From Scatophagus argus (taxonomy: Eukaryota; Chordata; Actinopteri; Scatophagidae): a DNA stretch of 64,000 bases. The translations under genes and the position numbers were made by a program. Where the stretch lies: the NCBI RefSeq assembly GCF_020382885.2, contig NC_058503.1:21151535-21215534 (forward strand), in the 5' to 3' direction. The notes under the pieces were generated by a model. It ran no database searches. It saw only the letters and a program-made list of their open reading frames with translations, and had not been told where the DNA came from. Positions 54,401 to 64,000 of this stretch are shown here, in pieces (the stretch's first letter is position 1; each line of letters begins with the position of its first letter).

Positions 54401-57400
54401 GTTGCTACCACATAACCAGAAGCAGCCTGGTGGACACACTGCAGAGTGAACTGTGCTGGTTGTGCTTGTATTTCTGGTTCTAAGTGCTGTAATACACATA
54501 TATATTTATCATTTGTAGCAGCTGATAATGCGGTTATGCAGTTTTGAGTGCACATGAGTTTTTTTTAAAAAAAAGGTTTTGGCACTGTGGTGCTAATAGG
54601 ATGCATAGAAGTCTGTTGAGTTTGGGATCGACGTGTTTTTGACCGTGTGATGAGAATGTATAACAGGCAATAGCGCCTGTAACTGTGAACGGAGCGTCAA
54701 GTCGTCAATAGGTCTGATGAGATGTAAGTCTGGATCACCTGCAGCGACGTGTTGCAGTTGACAGTCTAATAAAACCTCTTTCAAGTTTCCCTGCCTCCTT
54801 GAACTGTGAGTCTGCTGGAATTTTCACTTGAAATGTGAGCTGAATTCAGGGGAATACGAGCGAAGATCCTCTGCAGATGAGCTCCAGAAACAAATTGCCC
54901 ACTGCAGACTGAAAGCTTCCTGAACCTCCCACTGTCAGACAGAGCTAACCTGTCCTCTGCCTCTGACTTCATGTGAGACGTCATAAAAGATGTTCCATAT
55001 TTCTGCAGGTTGTGTCTTCCTACGTGATTTCAGGCTTTAAACCACAGACCTCAAAGGAGCGCGGATGCCTCGACAGCCAGCTTAGAGGCCCACTCACTTG
55101 TCTGTATTAAACTGTATTAAGACGTCGCAACGAGAAAACAACAGTTTTCTGCTCAGCTAGTGAGATGCTATTTATCAACTTTCATCAACATCGCCTACTG
55201 AATGTGCTGCACTGTGACACGTCAGCCGCTACCGTTTGCTTTTCAGAAGTGCGCCTGTCAGAGGAATCCGGCGGGAATCATTACGCTCGTCTGTCTCGTC
55301 ATCGCGGCTCCACTTAAGGCACTGATGACAGTTTTTTTCAACTTTTTTCAGAGTGGAGACAAACAGTGGGAGAGACACCCTGCAGTGACAGACAGCAACT
55401 GTCATGCTCATCTGTATGACTTATTATAAGGCAGTTATTTAGGAGAAGGTACGGCAGTCTCCAGTTATTCGTCACCCATAAATTCGTCTGCAGGGCTTGT
55501 TATGATGTCGCTGCTGTCACTGAATGAAAGCTGCCAAGACTACAGAGTTAATCCATACCAAGCTGATTTGTGCTTCAAATTACAAGTTTAACAGAGTTGT
55601 TCTGCACCACGCTGAGTTGGACTGAGTGGAGCCAAAAGCGCACACAGCCAACTTCCAAGCAAGCTGCAGTGACTTCCTACCTGACTTTGATGCCGCATAA
55701 TAAAAGCTTTCCGATAACAAAACAACATGGGCTTTTGTTTTGAAGAATTCATAGGAAATGAAGAGCAGCTTTGACGGCAGCTATGCTTCATAATACTGCA
55801 GGGAGAAGCAGAAACGTCTGCAGGCAAACAACTTCTTTTACCTGCCGCGCCACGTGATGGGAAAACATCTGCAGCCAAAACAGCAGGGGGAATGAGGAGA
55901 GTTTATCCATCCGTTTGCAGCCGCCTCTTTCACCACTTGTCACAGCTTTGTCCAGCCTGCTGCTCTGAAATGTCATCAGCTGGAGTCAACAAGTGTGTTG
56001 TCTGTTAAAAGACAAGCCTTCAAGCCTTCATTTCGACTTTTTATAATGCTGTGACTAACAAGTAAAACATGACTCTAACATGACAACACTGGAGTCATGG
56101 CCACCTTCTTGTAGCTCTATTTCTGCTTTCTACCACCTGAGAAAAATATCTTCTCTTCTTCTTCTGCTGTGTTGTGGCTTATTGTGTCTGTCAGCAGTTT
56201 GGTGCACGGTGGGTTTTTAATCAGAGCTGGACACAGGAAAGCCAGAACAGTGAGCTGAAAGAAGCTAAAATCCTCCACAATACACGAGTTGCATTATGAT
56301 TTCCTGTGGCATGAAGTTTAGTCTGCTCGAGTGCGGCTTTAAAACATTACTCTGACAACATCAAAGAGTACTAAAGTTTCACACCTGTGCAATACTTTGG
56401 TATCCATCATCAAGTGCAAAATTAAAACAGCAAACTCATGCTTTTTTTGCTGTGTCTTATTATGTTAATTTAGTTCCCGTCCCTTGGAAATTGCTTCTGA
56501 GAAATTGAAGGATGGCCAGTTTCATGTACCTCATCACAGCACATCATACTCCCCCCTCCGTTTAAAACAAAAAAATGGAGTGGGGGGGACATTGATAGGT
56601 GGCCTGCTGGTGCGTGGCAATCTACCCTCCTCTAAAGACAGAGGGAGAGGAGCGGTCGTTAGCAAGGTAGAAGCCCACTCTTTTATCATTTCTCCAGACA
56701 TAATCAGAGGGGAATGATGATGATGATAGTAATAGAAGATGAGAGATGGGAAGCCTGGCTTGTCTCCCGCTGCCCAGCTGAAAAATGTCTGAGTGGAAGC
56801 TGTGCGTGTGCGTGCGTGCGTGTGTGTGTGTGTCGATTTTCACTCTTGAGTGATACCTCGAAGTTTTGCCAGGCGGTCTCTTTCACAGCTCGAGAGCTCG
56901 GTTGGAGGAGATGGATTGTATAACAGCCTCCAGATACAGAAGGACTAATCTCTGAGGCAGCGGACAGAAAATAGCTCAGTTGAGGACATATGTTAGTGCT
57001 CCTACATCACATCAATAACACATTTACATTACTGAGCTGCGCGCAAAGTCGAGGGTTTTATAGAGGCAATCACAGGGCAAGTATGCTTAGAAGGAATCAA
57101 GCAGCCCCACTGATTTCCATTCTTATCACTTAAGCACACTGCACAGCGGTGGGAGCGCAGCTGTGAATGTATCTATTGCATTTCAAACAGCGATAAGGTG
57201 CGGTCAGTTGAATTTCTAGGCCCTCCTTTTCATGCAGAGCAGCAATAACGATAACACTGGGAGATAAAGGCTGGGATGTAGACGAGCATTCATGCGGAAA
57301 TTTTCTTATTAAAGAACTGTCGAGTCTACAGTGCCGTGTGCCTGCCCTTTGGATCGGGAACCACGTTTCCAAAGACAGGAGCTTATTGCTTTTGCTCATC

Positions 57401-59899
57401 AGCAGTAGATTGGGGTAAAAATGGCCTCCAATTTTCACTGGGTGTGAAAACGGAGTAGACCCGGGGCGCTAAGAGGGACCTTGAATGTCTGAGTTGTAAC
57501 CACCTGCAGCAAAAAAGCTCGTAAACACAACAGAAGATGCATTACTCATTACTAAAACGGCAGCACTGTGCTGCCAAACCTGCAGAGGGTGACTAACCCA
57601 TGTGTCAGATGTGCACAGAACCTGCATGCACGCAGGTTACAGATCGTCACAGAGTGAGATAAACTTAATGAAATGATGTAAACCAAAGCTGAGATAATCC
57701 AACACTTTAAATCTATTTCACTGGCTGACATCAAAACATCTCGTACGATCCTCAACACCCCGTCAGCGATGTTGCCTGTTCGCTGTCCACTGGGTCCATA
57801 TCAGTTCACATATCGAGAAGCTGAAGTGGTCCTGCAAACTGCTTATTTCTGTACAGCAAAGTCATTCTTGTACAGTCCATCCAGTCAGGGTCGCGGCCCG
57901 TCTGCGCTCTGTGAGCCACTGCCTAATGTGCTGTGTTGCTTTCTCACTCTGTTGAGCAGTTACAAAGAAGCACAACATGAACCAAAACACCACAGGTGGA
58001 TAATTAACTTCTGAACGTCAGTGATGTTAACAAACAGGCTGAAACCAATAAGTGGACGTGGACGTCTTTTACTACATGATTCGTGCGGTTGTGGTTGCAT
58101 TTCCACACTGTACAGGCCAATAGTGATGTCCATATTTTTTACTTTAAAAACCTGATAAAACAAAATGTGTCAGCTTATATTAAAATTTTGGCCAGCGTGG
58201 CTGTTGGCCAGTTGGTGCTCAGTTCACTTTGTTTTAGACAGAAATATCTCAACAAGTATTGGATGGATTATAATAACACTGGGTGAAGACATTCGTGGTG
58301 TCCAGAGGATGGATCCCACTCGCCTGAGCTTTCACCTACCACCACCAGCATGTCGAAATACTTTTCTTTAAACTATTAATTTACTAATTTAACTCATTTA
58401 AAATCTCATTAGTTGTCTTTTTGTTCACTTGAGGCGAGCACAGCAAGCTAAAAGCACGACACTGACATACTGTCAGCTGATAAAGTTGTTGTGGCTAACA
58501 TGCTAGCACACAGCAGCCTATTTAGACAGCAGACACAGAGCAACCTTAGTATTAATGTGTTCGTGTTTTCAGAAGCCCAAAAGAGATAAGTTCAACATTC
58601 ACATTGTGCTGCAGTGCAATGAACTCTCAGCCAGTGCACATCTGACACAATAATAATACACACTGACTCTGACACATCTGCATCAAGCTGATATCGGCTG
58701 CAGGATTTGAGGTTTGAACACTCATACCTGCTACGACACGCACAACACGAGCTGACACATTTCCCCTCTTATGGGAAACACTGAGGGGCTGACCTCAGAT
58801 CAGCTCACAGCACAGGGCCTGGTGTCCTCGTCTGTGGACACTTCCATTTTCCTTGTTGTCTCTGTGCTGAGAAACATCTGCACTGATCCAGAGACCATAC
58901 CTGCCTGAGCAGCTCAGTGCACACACTGACGCTGTCACTGTACGGCACAAACAAACCAGTCCTGCTGTCCAGGTGGCACTTGGAGGATACGACAGCACAA
59001 CACACAGACATATCACTCCAGTTTTAAGCTGTATTGATTTCACGCCTACTCTTCAGATTCTGAACCAAAACCCGCGACTGAGAAATCATTCATTTCGCAA
59101 CCTGAAGCTAATCCGATGTTCTTGCATTGAGGCCAATCTGTCTGTTCTGTTCTGAGACATCCAGACAGAGAAATAACGATGATGATTTAATATTTCATGG
59201 CTGTAATAAGATTTCTTGTGTTAAATCTCGTAGACTTCTCGCCTCCTCTGCGGACGCTCGTGGAACACGCACTTCGAATTATAATCATGTTGTCTTCATC
59301 CGAAAGTGTTGCTAAGTGTTGTATTTCCTGTGTTTGTCTATTTTTCCGCCCGTGGTGATTGTTCGCCCTGCCCCAGGTGCTTTCACACAGGTGAAAACCG
59401 ATCAGTCTGTCTTTCCTGCTTCGTTATGCACCTCAGTGTCATGAGTTTTACTGAAGTCTGTTCTCTGAGCTGTGTGTTTGGGTCTAACCAGCTGCAGCAG
59501 TTGGATGTAATGTCAGAAACAGTGAGCTGATCTTTTCCTACTTCTTCTTCTTCTTCGTCCGCCTGCCTAATTAAAGGTGCATAGCGCCACCTGCTGTATC
59601 GAAGCGTGCAGACGCTTCGCTTGCACAGTCAATAAAGGAAAGCTTCACAATCATCAGATGTATTTATCAACTATAATGAAATTATATCGCCGATAACATA
59701 CGTTTACAAAACATGATTAGAGAGGAGGAAGAAGCGATCCTGGAGATGTGACTCACCGTCGTCCTTCACCAGGACCTCCTTCTGGCACATGTCCTGCACG
59801 TTCACGGTGCAGTTGACGATGAACTCTGGCGTGGAGCAGTCGTGTGTCATCTCCTCACACTGGTAGCACTGAATCTGCAGAGCAAGCCCTGCAACACAC

Positions 59900-59966
<67 letters not shown>

Positions 59967-61357
59967 TCAAAAATTAAATCTTTCTATTTTCATCATATCA
60001 TTTTCAGCCGGTTTCATGCCCTCCGCCCTCAGCCATAACACTTTTCATTTAGATACTCCATTTATTTTTTCTGGTATTATGAATACAAAATTACTGAGTT
60101 TATTCTCAAAGCGAAATTCGGTCTCATTTTGGTGAAAAATTCTGACATCTGGTCTCTTTCTCTCTGACCATTTCAAATTGATTTGACAGACGCACTCAAT
60201 AATTTATCTGCTCTTCAGTTGCTGGTGGTGCGTTTGAAACATCACGTCTTGCTTTTACAGTTCATATGTCACAGTTTGTTCACTGAGCGCCTTTCAAACA
60301 TACTCACTTATTCGGAAAGGAGAACGAATGTCCATGAAACACCAGAAAGCTCACACGTCAACCAGCTACTTTGAGCCACATTTTTTATCTGATTGCAGTG
60401 ACATTTAAAACGTTTTGGCTTTTAATGTTGAGGCGACCAAATTATAGTCATTTTTTATGTTCCAGGTCCATACATTTCTTTAAATATATTCAAAACTGAC
60501 ACAGAAATAAGACTTGGAGGACCATATTAAGGGTCCTGCATCAGAGCTGAGACTGAATGGTGCATTTGTGGCAGAATTAAACACATTACTGGGGATGAAA
60601 AGGGGGAAACAGGATGAAAGTTAATGCACAAAATGATCAGACTTCACTTAATAGTGAAAGGTAGGGTAAATATTTTCACTGTACTTCCATTTTATCTCAC
60701 GTTATACTATATACTTACACTAAACCACATTTCAGAGTCAAATACTGCATTTTTTACTCCAAGACTTAAATTTGTACCGAGTATTTTAACATTACTGCTC
60801 TTTAAACCAATCAAAATGTCACCATCAAAACAAATGAGACTTGAGATTTTCTCTGCTGAAAGTGGAGTCGGTAAACAGTGCAGATTAACAGTCTTTATGC
60901 AAACTTCCCTGCATCGTTTCGGGCGCGCAACGCCTCGGCGAGCTTTAAGAGACGACAACCTCTCACGTAGTCAAGGTGTGGCGCCGGGGACTTTCATCTA
61001 ATTACATCCAAATATGAGCTTTATATCATCACGACGAGCTGCGAACAGCAAACTGTTCAACTTTAAAGAAGCATCCGCGCCGATCGCTCCAAGCTGTGCG
61101 CTCTGCTGCGCCTCCCAGTTTACCGCTTCACGAACAACGACACGTTCGCACCGCAGCCGCCGCGCTCCTTCTCCGAGTACATTAAAATGAAATAAAATGA
61201 AAAAAAAAACCAAAACAAACAGACAAATTTTTGGCGTGAAAGACATCTTAAAAGTCGCGTTTAATCCCGTGTGAAGTGTTGAGGGGGATAAGCTGCGTGA
61301 GTCCGTACCTGCGCCGGAGACCAGCAGGAGCAAAGTTGAGACGGTGAACAGCCGCAT
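48091..61357 (-). CDS. lypd1: LY6/PLAUR domain-containing 1 (Lynx2-like), 3 coding exons, 143 aa
   Basis: A small GPI-anchored three-finger (LU-domain) protein; in mammals LYPD1/Lynx2 is neuronal and modulates nicotinic acetylcholine receptors at the cell surface. Exons in transcript order: 61357-61309 (signal peptide), 59888-59757, 48341-48091; 432 nt in one frame. Residues 1-19 form a signal peptide (MRLFTVSTLLLLVSGAG). The LU domain runs from C24 to C102 with 12 cysteines (24, 27, 34, 43, 51, 68, 74, 85, 93, 96, 97, 102) and ends in the family motif CCNTPLCN. Near-invariant stretches ALQIQCYQCEE, EFIVNCTVNVQDMCQKEV and GKLNSVCI.CCNTPLCNGP identify it. N42 is a sequon. Residues 115-142 are a hydrophobic Pro/Leu-rich tail consistent with a GPI signal. 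The start is the only in-frame ATG upstream of the signal peptide core. Convergent with gpr39. Confidence 0.94.
48391..48429 (+). repeat. (GT)n microsatellite 49 bp from lypd1 exon 3
   Basis: About 20 GT units; on the lypd1 strand it is (CA)n ending 49 bases upstream of the exon 3 acceptor. Confidence 0.9.
49780..50314 (+). mobile_element. Tc1-like DNA transposon remnant, right TIR lost
   Basis: Left end CACTATGTAGACAAAAGTAT, then the same transposase C-terminal fragment as 39341-39839, including the same frame change between the HKAK and WLDEFG segments. Sequence similarity stops after CAGGTGGCCCAATACC, so the right terminal repeat is gone. This copy keeps about 50 bp near the left end that the other lacks. 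Confidence 0.85.
52371..52647 (+). mobile_element. Full-length tRNA-derived SINE
   Basis: The head GTGGATCAGCGGTTAGGGTG (A-box region) is followed by GGTTCGATTCC, a pol III B box (52425-52436). The body contains GAGGTACCCTTGAGCAAGG and CCCACTGCCCCGGGTTTG and ends in TTTAATCTTTAAC-type units. The body is almost identical to the truncated copy at 13589-13782. Confidence 0.8.
57001..57480. other. Unique non-coding stretch, possible regulatory element
   Basis: Repeat-free DNA in lypd1 intron 2 with many short cores typical of developmental enhancers (GATAAG/GATAA several times, CAGCTG, TTATTGC/TTATTAAAG). No splice-flanked frame. The call rests only on texture; cross-species alignment would decide it. 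Confidence 0.2.
59582..59619. promoter_or_regulatory. CTCF-like core next to an 8-bp hairpin
   Basis: AGCGCCACCTGCTGT resembles the CTCF core (GCGCCMYCTGSTGG class). It is followed by CGAAGCGT-GCAG-ACGCTTCG, an 8-bp perfect stem (59600-59619). Located 140 bases past lypd1 exon 2, within intron 2. Confidence 0.3.
59757..59888 (-). CDS. lypd1: lypd1 coding exon 2 (first half of LU domain)
   Basis: 132 nt, phase 1 at both ends, so it could be skipped without a frameshift. The acceptor is TTGCAG directly preceded by a long TG repeat on this strand. Encodes C24 to G61. Confidence 0.93.
59889..61308 (-). other. lypd1 intron 1 (1.4 kb)
   Basis: Apart from the CA repeat next to exon 2 it is unique DNA without a coding frame. 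The first 350 bases from the exon 1 side are GC- and CpG-rich, in line with a promoter-proximal region. Confidence 0.6.
59894..59964 (+). repeat. (CA)n microsatellite abutting lypd1 exon 2 acceptor
   Basis: About 35 CA units with one CG interruption; on the lypd1 strand (TG)n ends at the TTGCAG acceptor, 6 bases from the exon. Confidence 0.95.
61309..61357 (-). CDS. lypd1: lypd1 coding exon 1 (signal peptide)
   Basis: ATG at 61357; 16 codons and one base, then donor GTACGG. The upstream frame stays open to about 61507 without another ATG. The surrounding DNA is CpG-rich, as expected of a first exon. Confidence 0.88.
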
Positions 61358-61576
61358 GGTCCGCTTAGTGACGCTCCGAGCACCAACATGAGAAACGGAC
61401 GTCCGCCGCGTGTGAGGCGCGCAGGCACCGCAGCTGGCAGCCCCGCATGGTGAGCCTGACACCTCCTGCGGTGCTTCACCTCTCTTATCCGCCGCTGACG
61501 CACGCAACCGAATGTCCCACGTGATCAGAAAGTCACAGGTTTGTCAGAGAAACCTTCAAACTGCTTTACTCTCTAC

Positions 61577-61636
61577 ATTATTATTGTTATTATTGTTATT
61601 ATTATTATTATTATTATTAGTAGTAGTAGTAGTAGC
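61577..61636 (+). repeat. (ATT)n then (AGT)n microsatellite
   Basis: Trinucleotide run changing unit from ATT to AGT, about 220 bases upstream of the lypd1 start codon. Confidence 0.9.
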
Positions 61637-62598
61637 AGTAACAGTATTGTATGTGGGCTTCTCATATTTAATCTTGTTTAATTTCCTGCTGTTAGAATGA
61701 AGTGATTTAATCTCTGGGATCAAAAAATAAAATAAAATTACATTAATTTAAAAAATTCAACAAGAGGGAGGGTAAATAATAATAATAACTAATAATAATA
61801 ATAACTTTATTTACATTTATGATGCTGTTCAAAACAAAGGTGCTTTGCAGCAAAAACAAATAATTAATCCAGAATACAAGATCCAAAATAAGAGAAAATG
61901 ATTTCAGTAATTACAACAAACATATCAGACTGATGTCTTATGTTTCAGAATTTTTGCTCTTCCTAAATCATTTTTTTACCGCCAAATGACTCCAGAACAA
62001 TTAATTTATAGCTTGTAATTTGAGAGAAATTAGGCTATAAACTGACAGCACAGAGTTAGTGCTTTGACCTCTAAAGACTCTAATCACAGTTTTAGTATTT
62101 TCACACTGCTGAAAATGATTTTATTACTATGCTTCAGTTTTTGACTCAGAATATGAAGCCTGTTAAAGATAACGGCATCCACTCACTTTATGAAAGCAGG
62201 ATTTTACATTTAATGTGTGTTATAACGATTACGAGTTAAGTAGATTATTATGACTCGTGCATTAATGTAAAAGCAGGATTTTACTGTTGTAGTTGGTTGA
62301 GGTGGAGCCCATTTTGAACTGTTCTGTACAACTGATGATTATCTTCATAAGGACTCACCTGCTGGTTATTCCCACAGTTGGCCAATTGATTGTTTGATTT
62401 GTTAAAGTTCTGAAAACAGTGAAAAATGCTGTCACGATTACCTAAAATCTTCAGAATGTTTGATTCTTCAGTCCAAAGATCAAAATTACTGAAGAGTTTC
62501 TCCCCACAAGCATTAAGGCATAAATAAAAGTTCTGTAATGTGCATCTGACATGTTTTTTGCAGTCAGCAGCTTTTGTTGCCGATCCTTAAAGCAGTTT

Positions 62599-62920
62599 CC
62601 ATCCATCCATCCATTTTCTATACCGCTTATTCGTCAGGGTCGCGGGGGAGCTGGAGCCTATCCCAGCTGACTACGGGCGAGAGGCGGGGTTCACCCTGGA
62701 CTGGTCACCAGTCAATCGCAGGACCAACACACAAAGACAAACAACCACACACTCTCACACTCACACCTAGGGGCAATTTAGAGTAGCCAGTTAACCTAAT
62801 GTGCATGAGGAGTTTTTGGTATTGTGGGAGGAAGCCGGAGTACCTGGAGAAACCCCACGCAGGCACAGGGATTCGAACCTGGAACCCTCTTGCTATGAGG
62901 CGTCAGTGCTAACCACTGCA
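62599..62920 (-). mobile_element. tRNA-derived SINE, reversed, with 13-bp target-site duplication
   Basis: Reverse orientation copy of the 29280 element: GATG-type tail at 62599, body, B-box region GGTTCGAATCC at about 62873-62883, ending at TGCAGTGGTTAGC, so about 15 bases of the 5' head are missing. Identical 13-bp flanks CTTAAAGCAGTTT at 62586-62598 and 62921-62933 mark the insertion. Confidence 0.85.
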
Positions 62921-64000
62921 CTTAAAGCAGTTTGTTTACCATAATCAATAATCATACATAAAAGTGAGAATTTGGCATTGGATGTAATCCTGGGTTTCAC
63001 TGAACTGCACAGTGCTGACATGTTTGTCTGGGTGCCAGGTTGTTTTGAACATGATTTTTAACCAACAAAGTGAGGACATGTTTGGAAAGTGAGGACATTT
63101 TGGTTATTTGAACGTTAAAATTTGATTTTAAGGGTTTGGGTTTGTGTGATCATTTCTACTCATTATTATACATTTTAGACTCATTTTTGTGTGTAAACCT
63201 CGGTTATCTGAAATAAAACTATTTCTGTAGGCACCCAGTGCAAAAAGTGAATTTTCTAGATGGTTTTACTGTTCTGAGGTCCTAATGGAAACAGACCCAA
63301 GATGGTTTAACCAAAGTTTTATCATGTGACCTCTAACAGCTGGTTTTCATGAATAAAACCATGTAACAAGACTTAAAACAGCATGTGCCTGAGGGAAGTA
63401 TGGCGGGCAGTGAAACCGTAAGGTAAAGTCACACAATGCACTGTGTGGCATCACGACCCAACAATGTGCCACAGCAGGCTTGATAACGATAAGAGTCTAT
63501 GAAGTGAGGCACCTTTTCATAGGCTTTTCAACTGTCTGTTGGATACTCACAGATTCAAAAGATGGATTAGTCTCCTCAGTGCTGGACAGCTAATATTACA
63601 GGGCCGAAACTCGGCTTTCTGCTCAGCTCTGCTTCATAACAGTGTTGCATATCAACCTCCTCTTTAAACTAATTTATACTGTACATGCCTCACTACACCT
63701 CCCAGCACTCTGCTGCGTGAAGACTAAGAGGATTTGAGTGCAGAACAAACCGAGATGAGGGCAAACTGGTGATCTGCAGCAAAGGAGGGTCACATTATGC
63801 TTTGTCATTGTGCACAGGTCTCAAGAGGAGCAGGTTTTAGTTTCAGTCCTCTGCCTAAACTCCGATAGTTTCCGTCAGAGTCGTCACGATCAACCTGCTT
63901 TAATTAGTGGATGAAACACTGTCGGCGCTGCGTCAAGGGGCTGCGGAGACGTTGTTTGTGATTTACTGTGCTAATCAGCTTAATTGGAAGTTGGATAATT

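Larger units (their letters stand above)
48342..59756 (-). other. lypd1 intron 2 (11.4 kb), no host gene inside
   Basis: Holds a Tc1-like fragment (49780-50314), a full SINE (52371-52647), AC repeats at about 51866-51883 and 56811-56833, and a short tandem of three GGTAGCT-containing units near 48807-48838. Two stretches (about 52900-53060 and 57000-57480) are unique and rich in TAAT and GATAA cores but show no frame. Confidence 0.6.
61358..64000 (-). other. lypd1 5' leader, promoter side and upstream DNA
   Basis: 61358-61520 is CpG-rich and probably holds the lypd1 leader and start region. Beyond it are an (ATT)n/(AGT)n run at 61577-61636, AT-rich DNA with AATAAT repeats near 61775-61805, a reversed SINE at 62599-62920, and about 1 kb of unique sequence at the right edge with no gene seen. 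Confidence 0.5.

Noticed and set aside
61358..61507. N-terminal extension of lypd1
   Set aside because: The frame is open but has no ATG upstream of 61357, and the signal peptide begins there.

Overview
The window is nuclear DNA of a ray-finned fish, almost certainly a teleost. It has spliced vertebrate genes, long GT/CA microsatellites, tRNA-derived SINEs and Tc1-like transposon remnants. The exact species cannot be named from the sequence. Four protein-coding genes are recognisable and together account for all convincing coding sequence.

Layout. (1) 1-7004, minus strand: sympk (symplekin, scaffold of the pre-mRNA 3'-end processing machinery); 22 coding exons, about 998 codons, the C-terminal part lying beyond base 1. 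(2) About 7.4-8.3 kb: a compact divergent promoter region shared with the next gene, carrying a ZNF143/SBS-like motif and a CRE-like site. (3) 9428-17302, plus strand: slc35f5 (SLC35-family membrane transporter), 13 coding exons, 483 aa, with non-coding leader exons at about 8.2-8.95 kb. (4) 17.3-23.5 kb: likely slc35f5 3' UTR, then intergenic DNA and the gpr39 leader. (5) 23551-45951, plus strand: gpr39 (ghrelin-receptor-family GPCR), two coding exons split by a 21-kb intron, 425 aa. (6) 48091-61357, minus strand: lypd1 (Lynx2-type GPI-anchored LU-domain protein), three coding exons, 143 aa, convergent with gpr39. (7) 61.4-64 kb: lypd1 upstream DNA with one SINE.

The gpr39/lypd1 tail-to-tail pair matches the mammalian arrangement, in which LYPD1 lies antisense at the 3' end of GPR39. 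The genes do not form a pathway: symplekin acts in nuclear RNA processing, SLC35F5 in membranes, GPR39 and LYPD1 at the cell surface.

I found no wholly new system. The most useful observations are: gpr39 lacks the N-terminal/ECL2 second-disulfide cysteines and two of the three zinc-site residues of human GPR39; a poly(A) signal follows an in-frame stop inside the gpr39 intron, as expected for a truncated five-TM isoform; 3' splice sites in slc35f5 and lypd1 have TG repeats where a polypyrimidine tract should be; there is a head-to-head interstitial telomere motif; two perfect hairpins lie just past gpr39; and two SINEs have intact 13-bp target-site duplications. Conservation, expression and copy number cannot be judged from one window.
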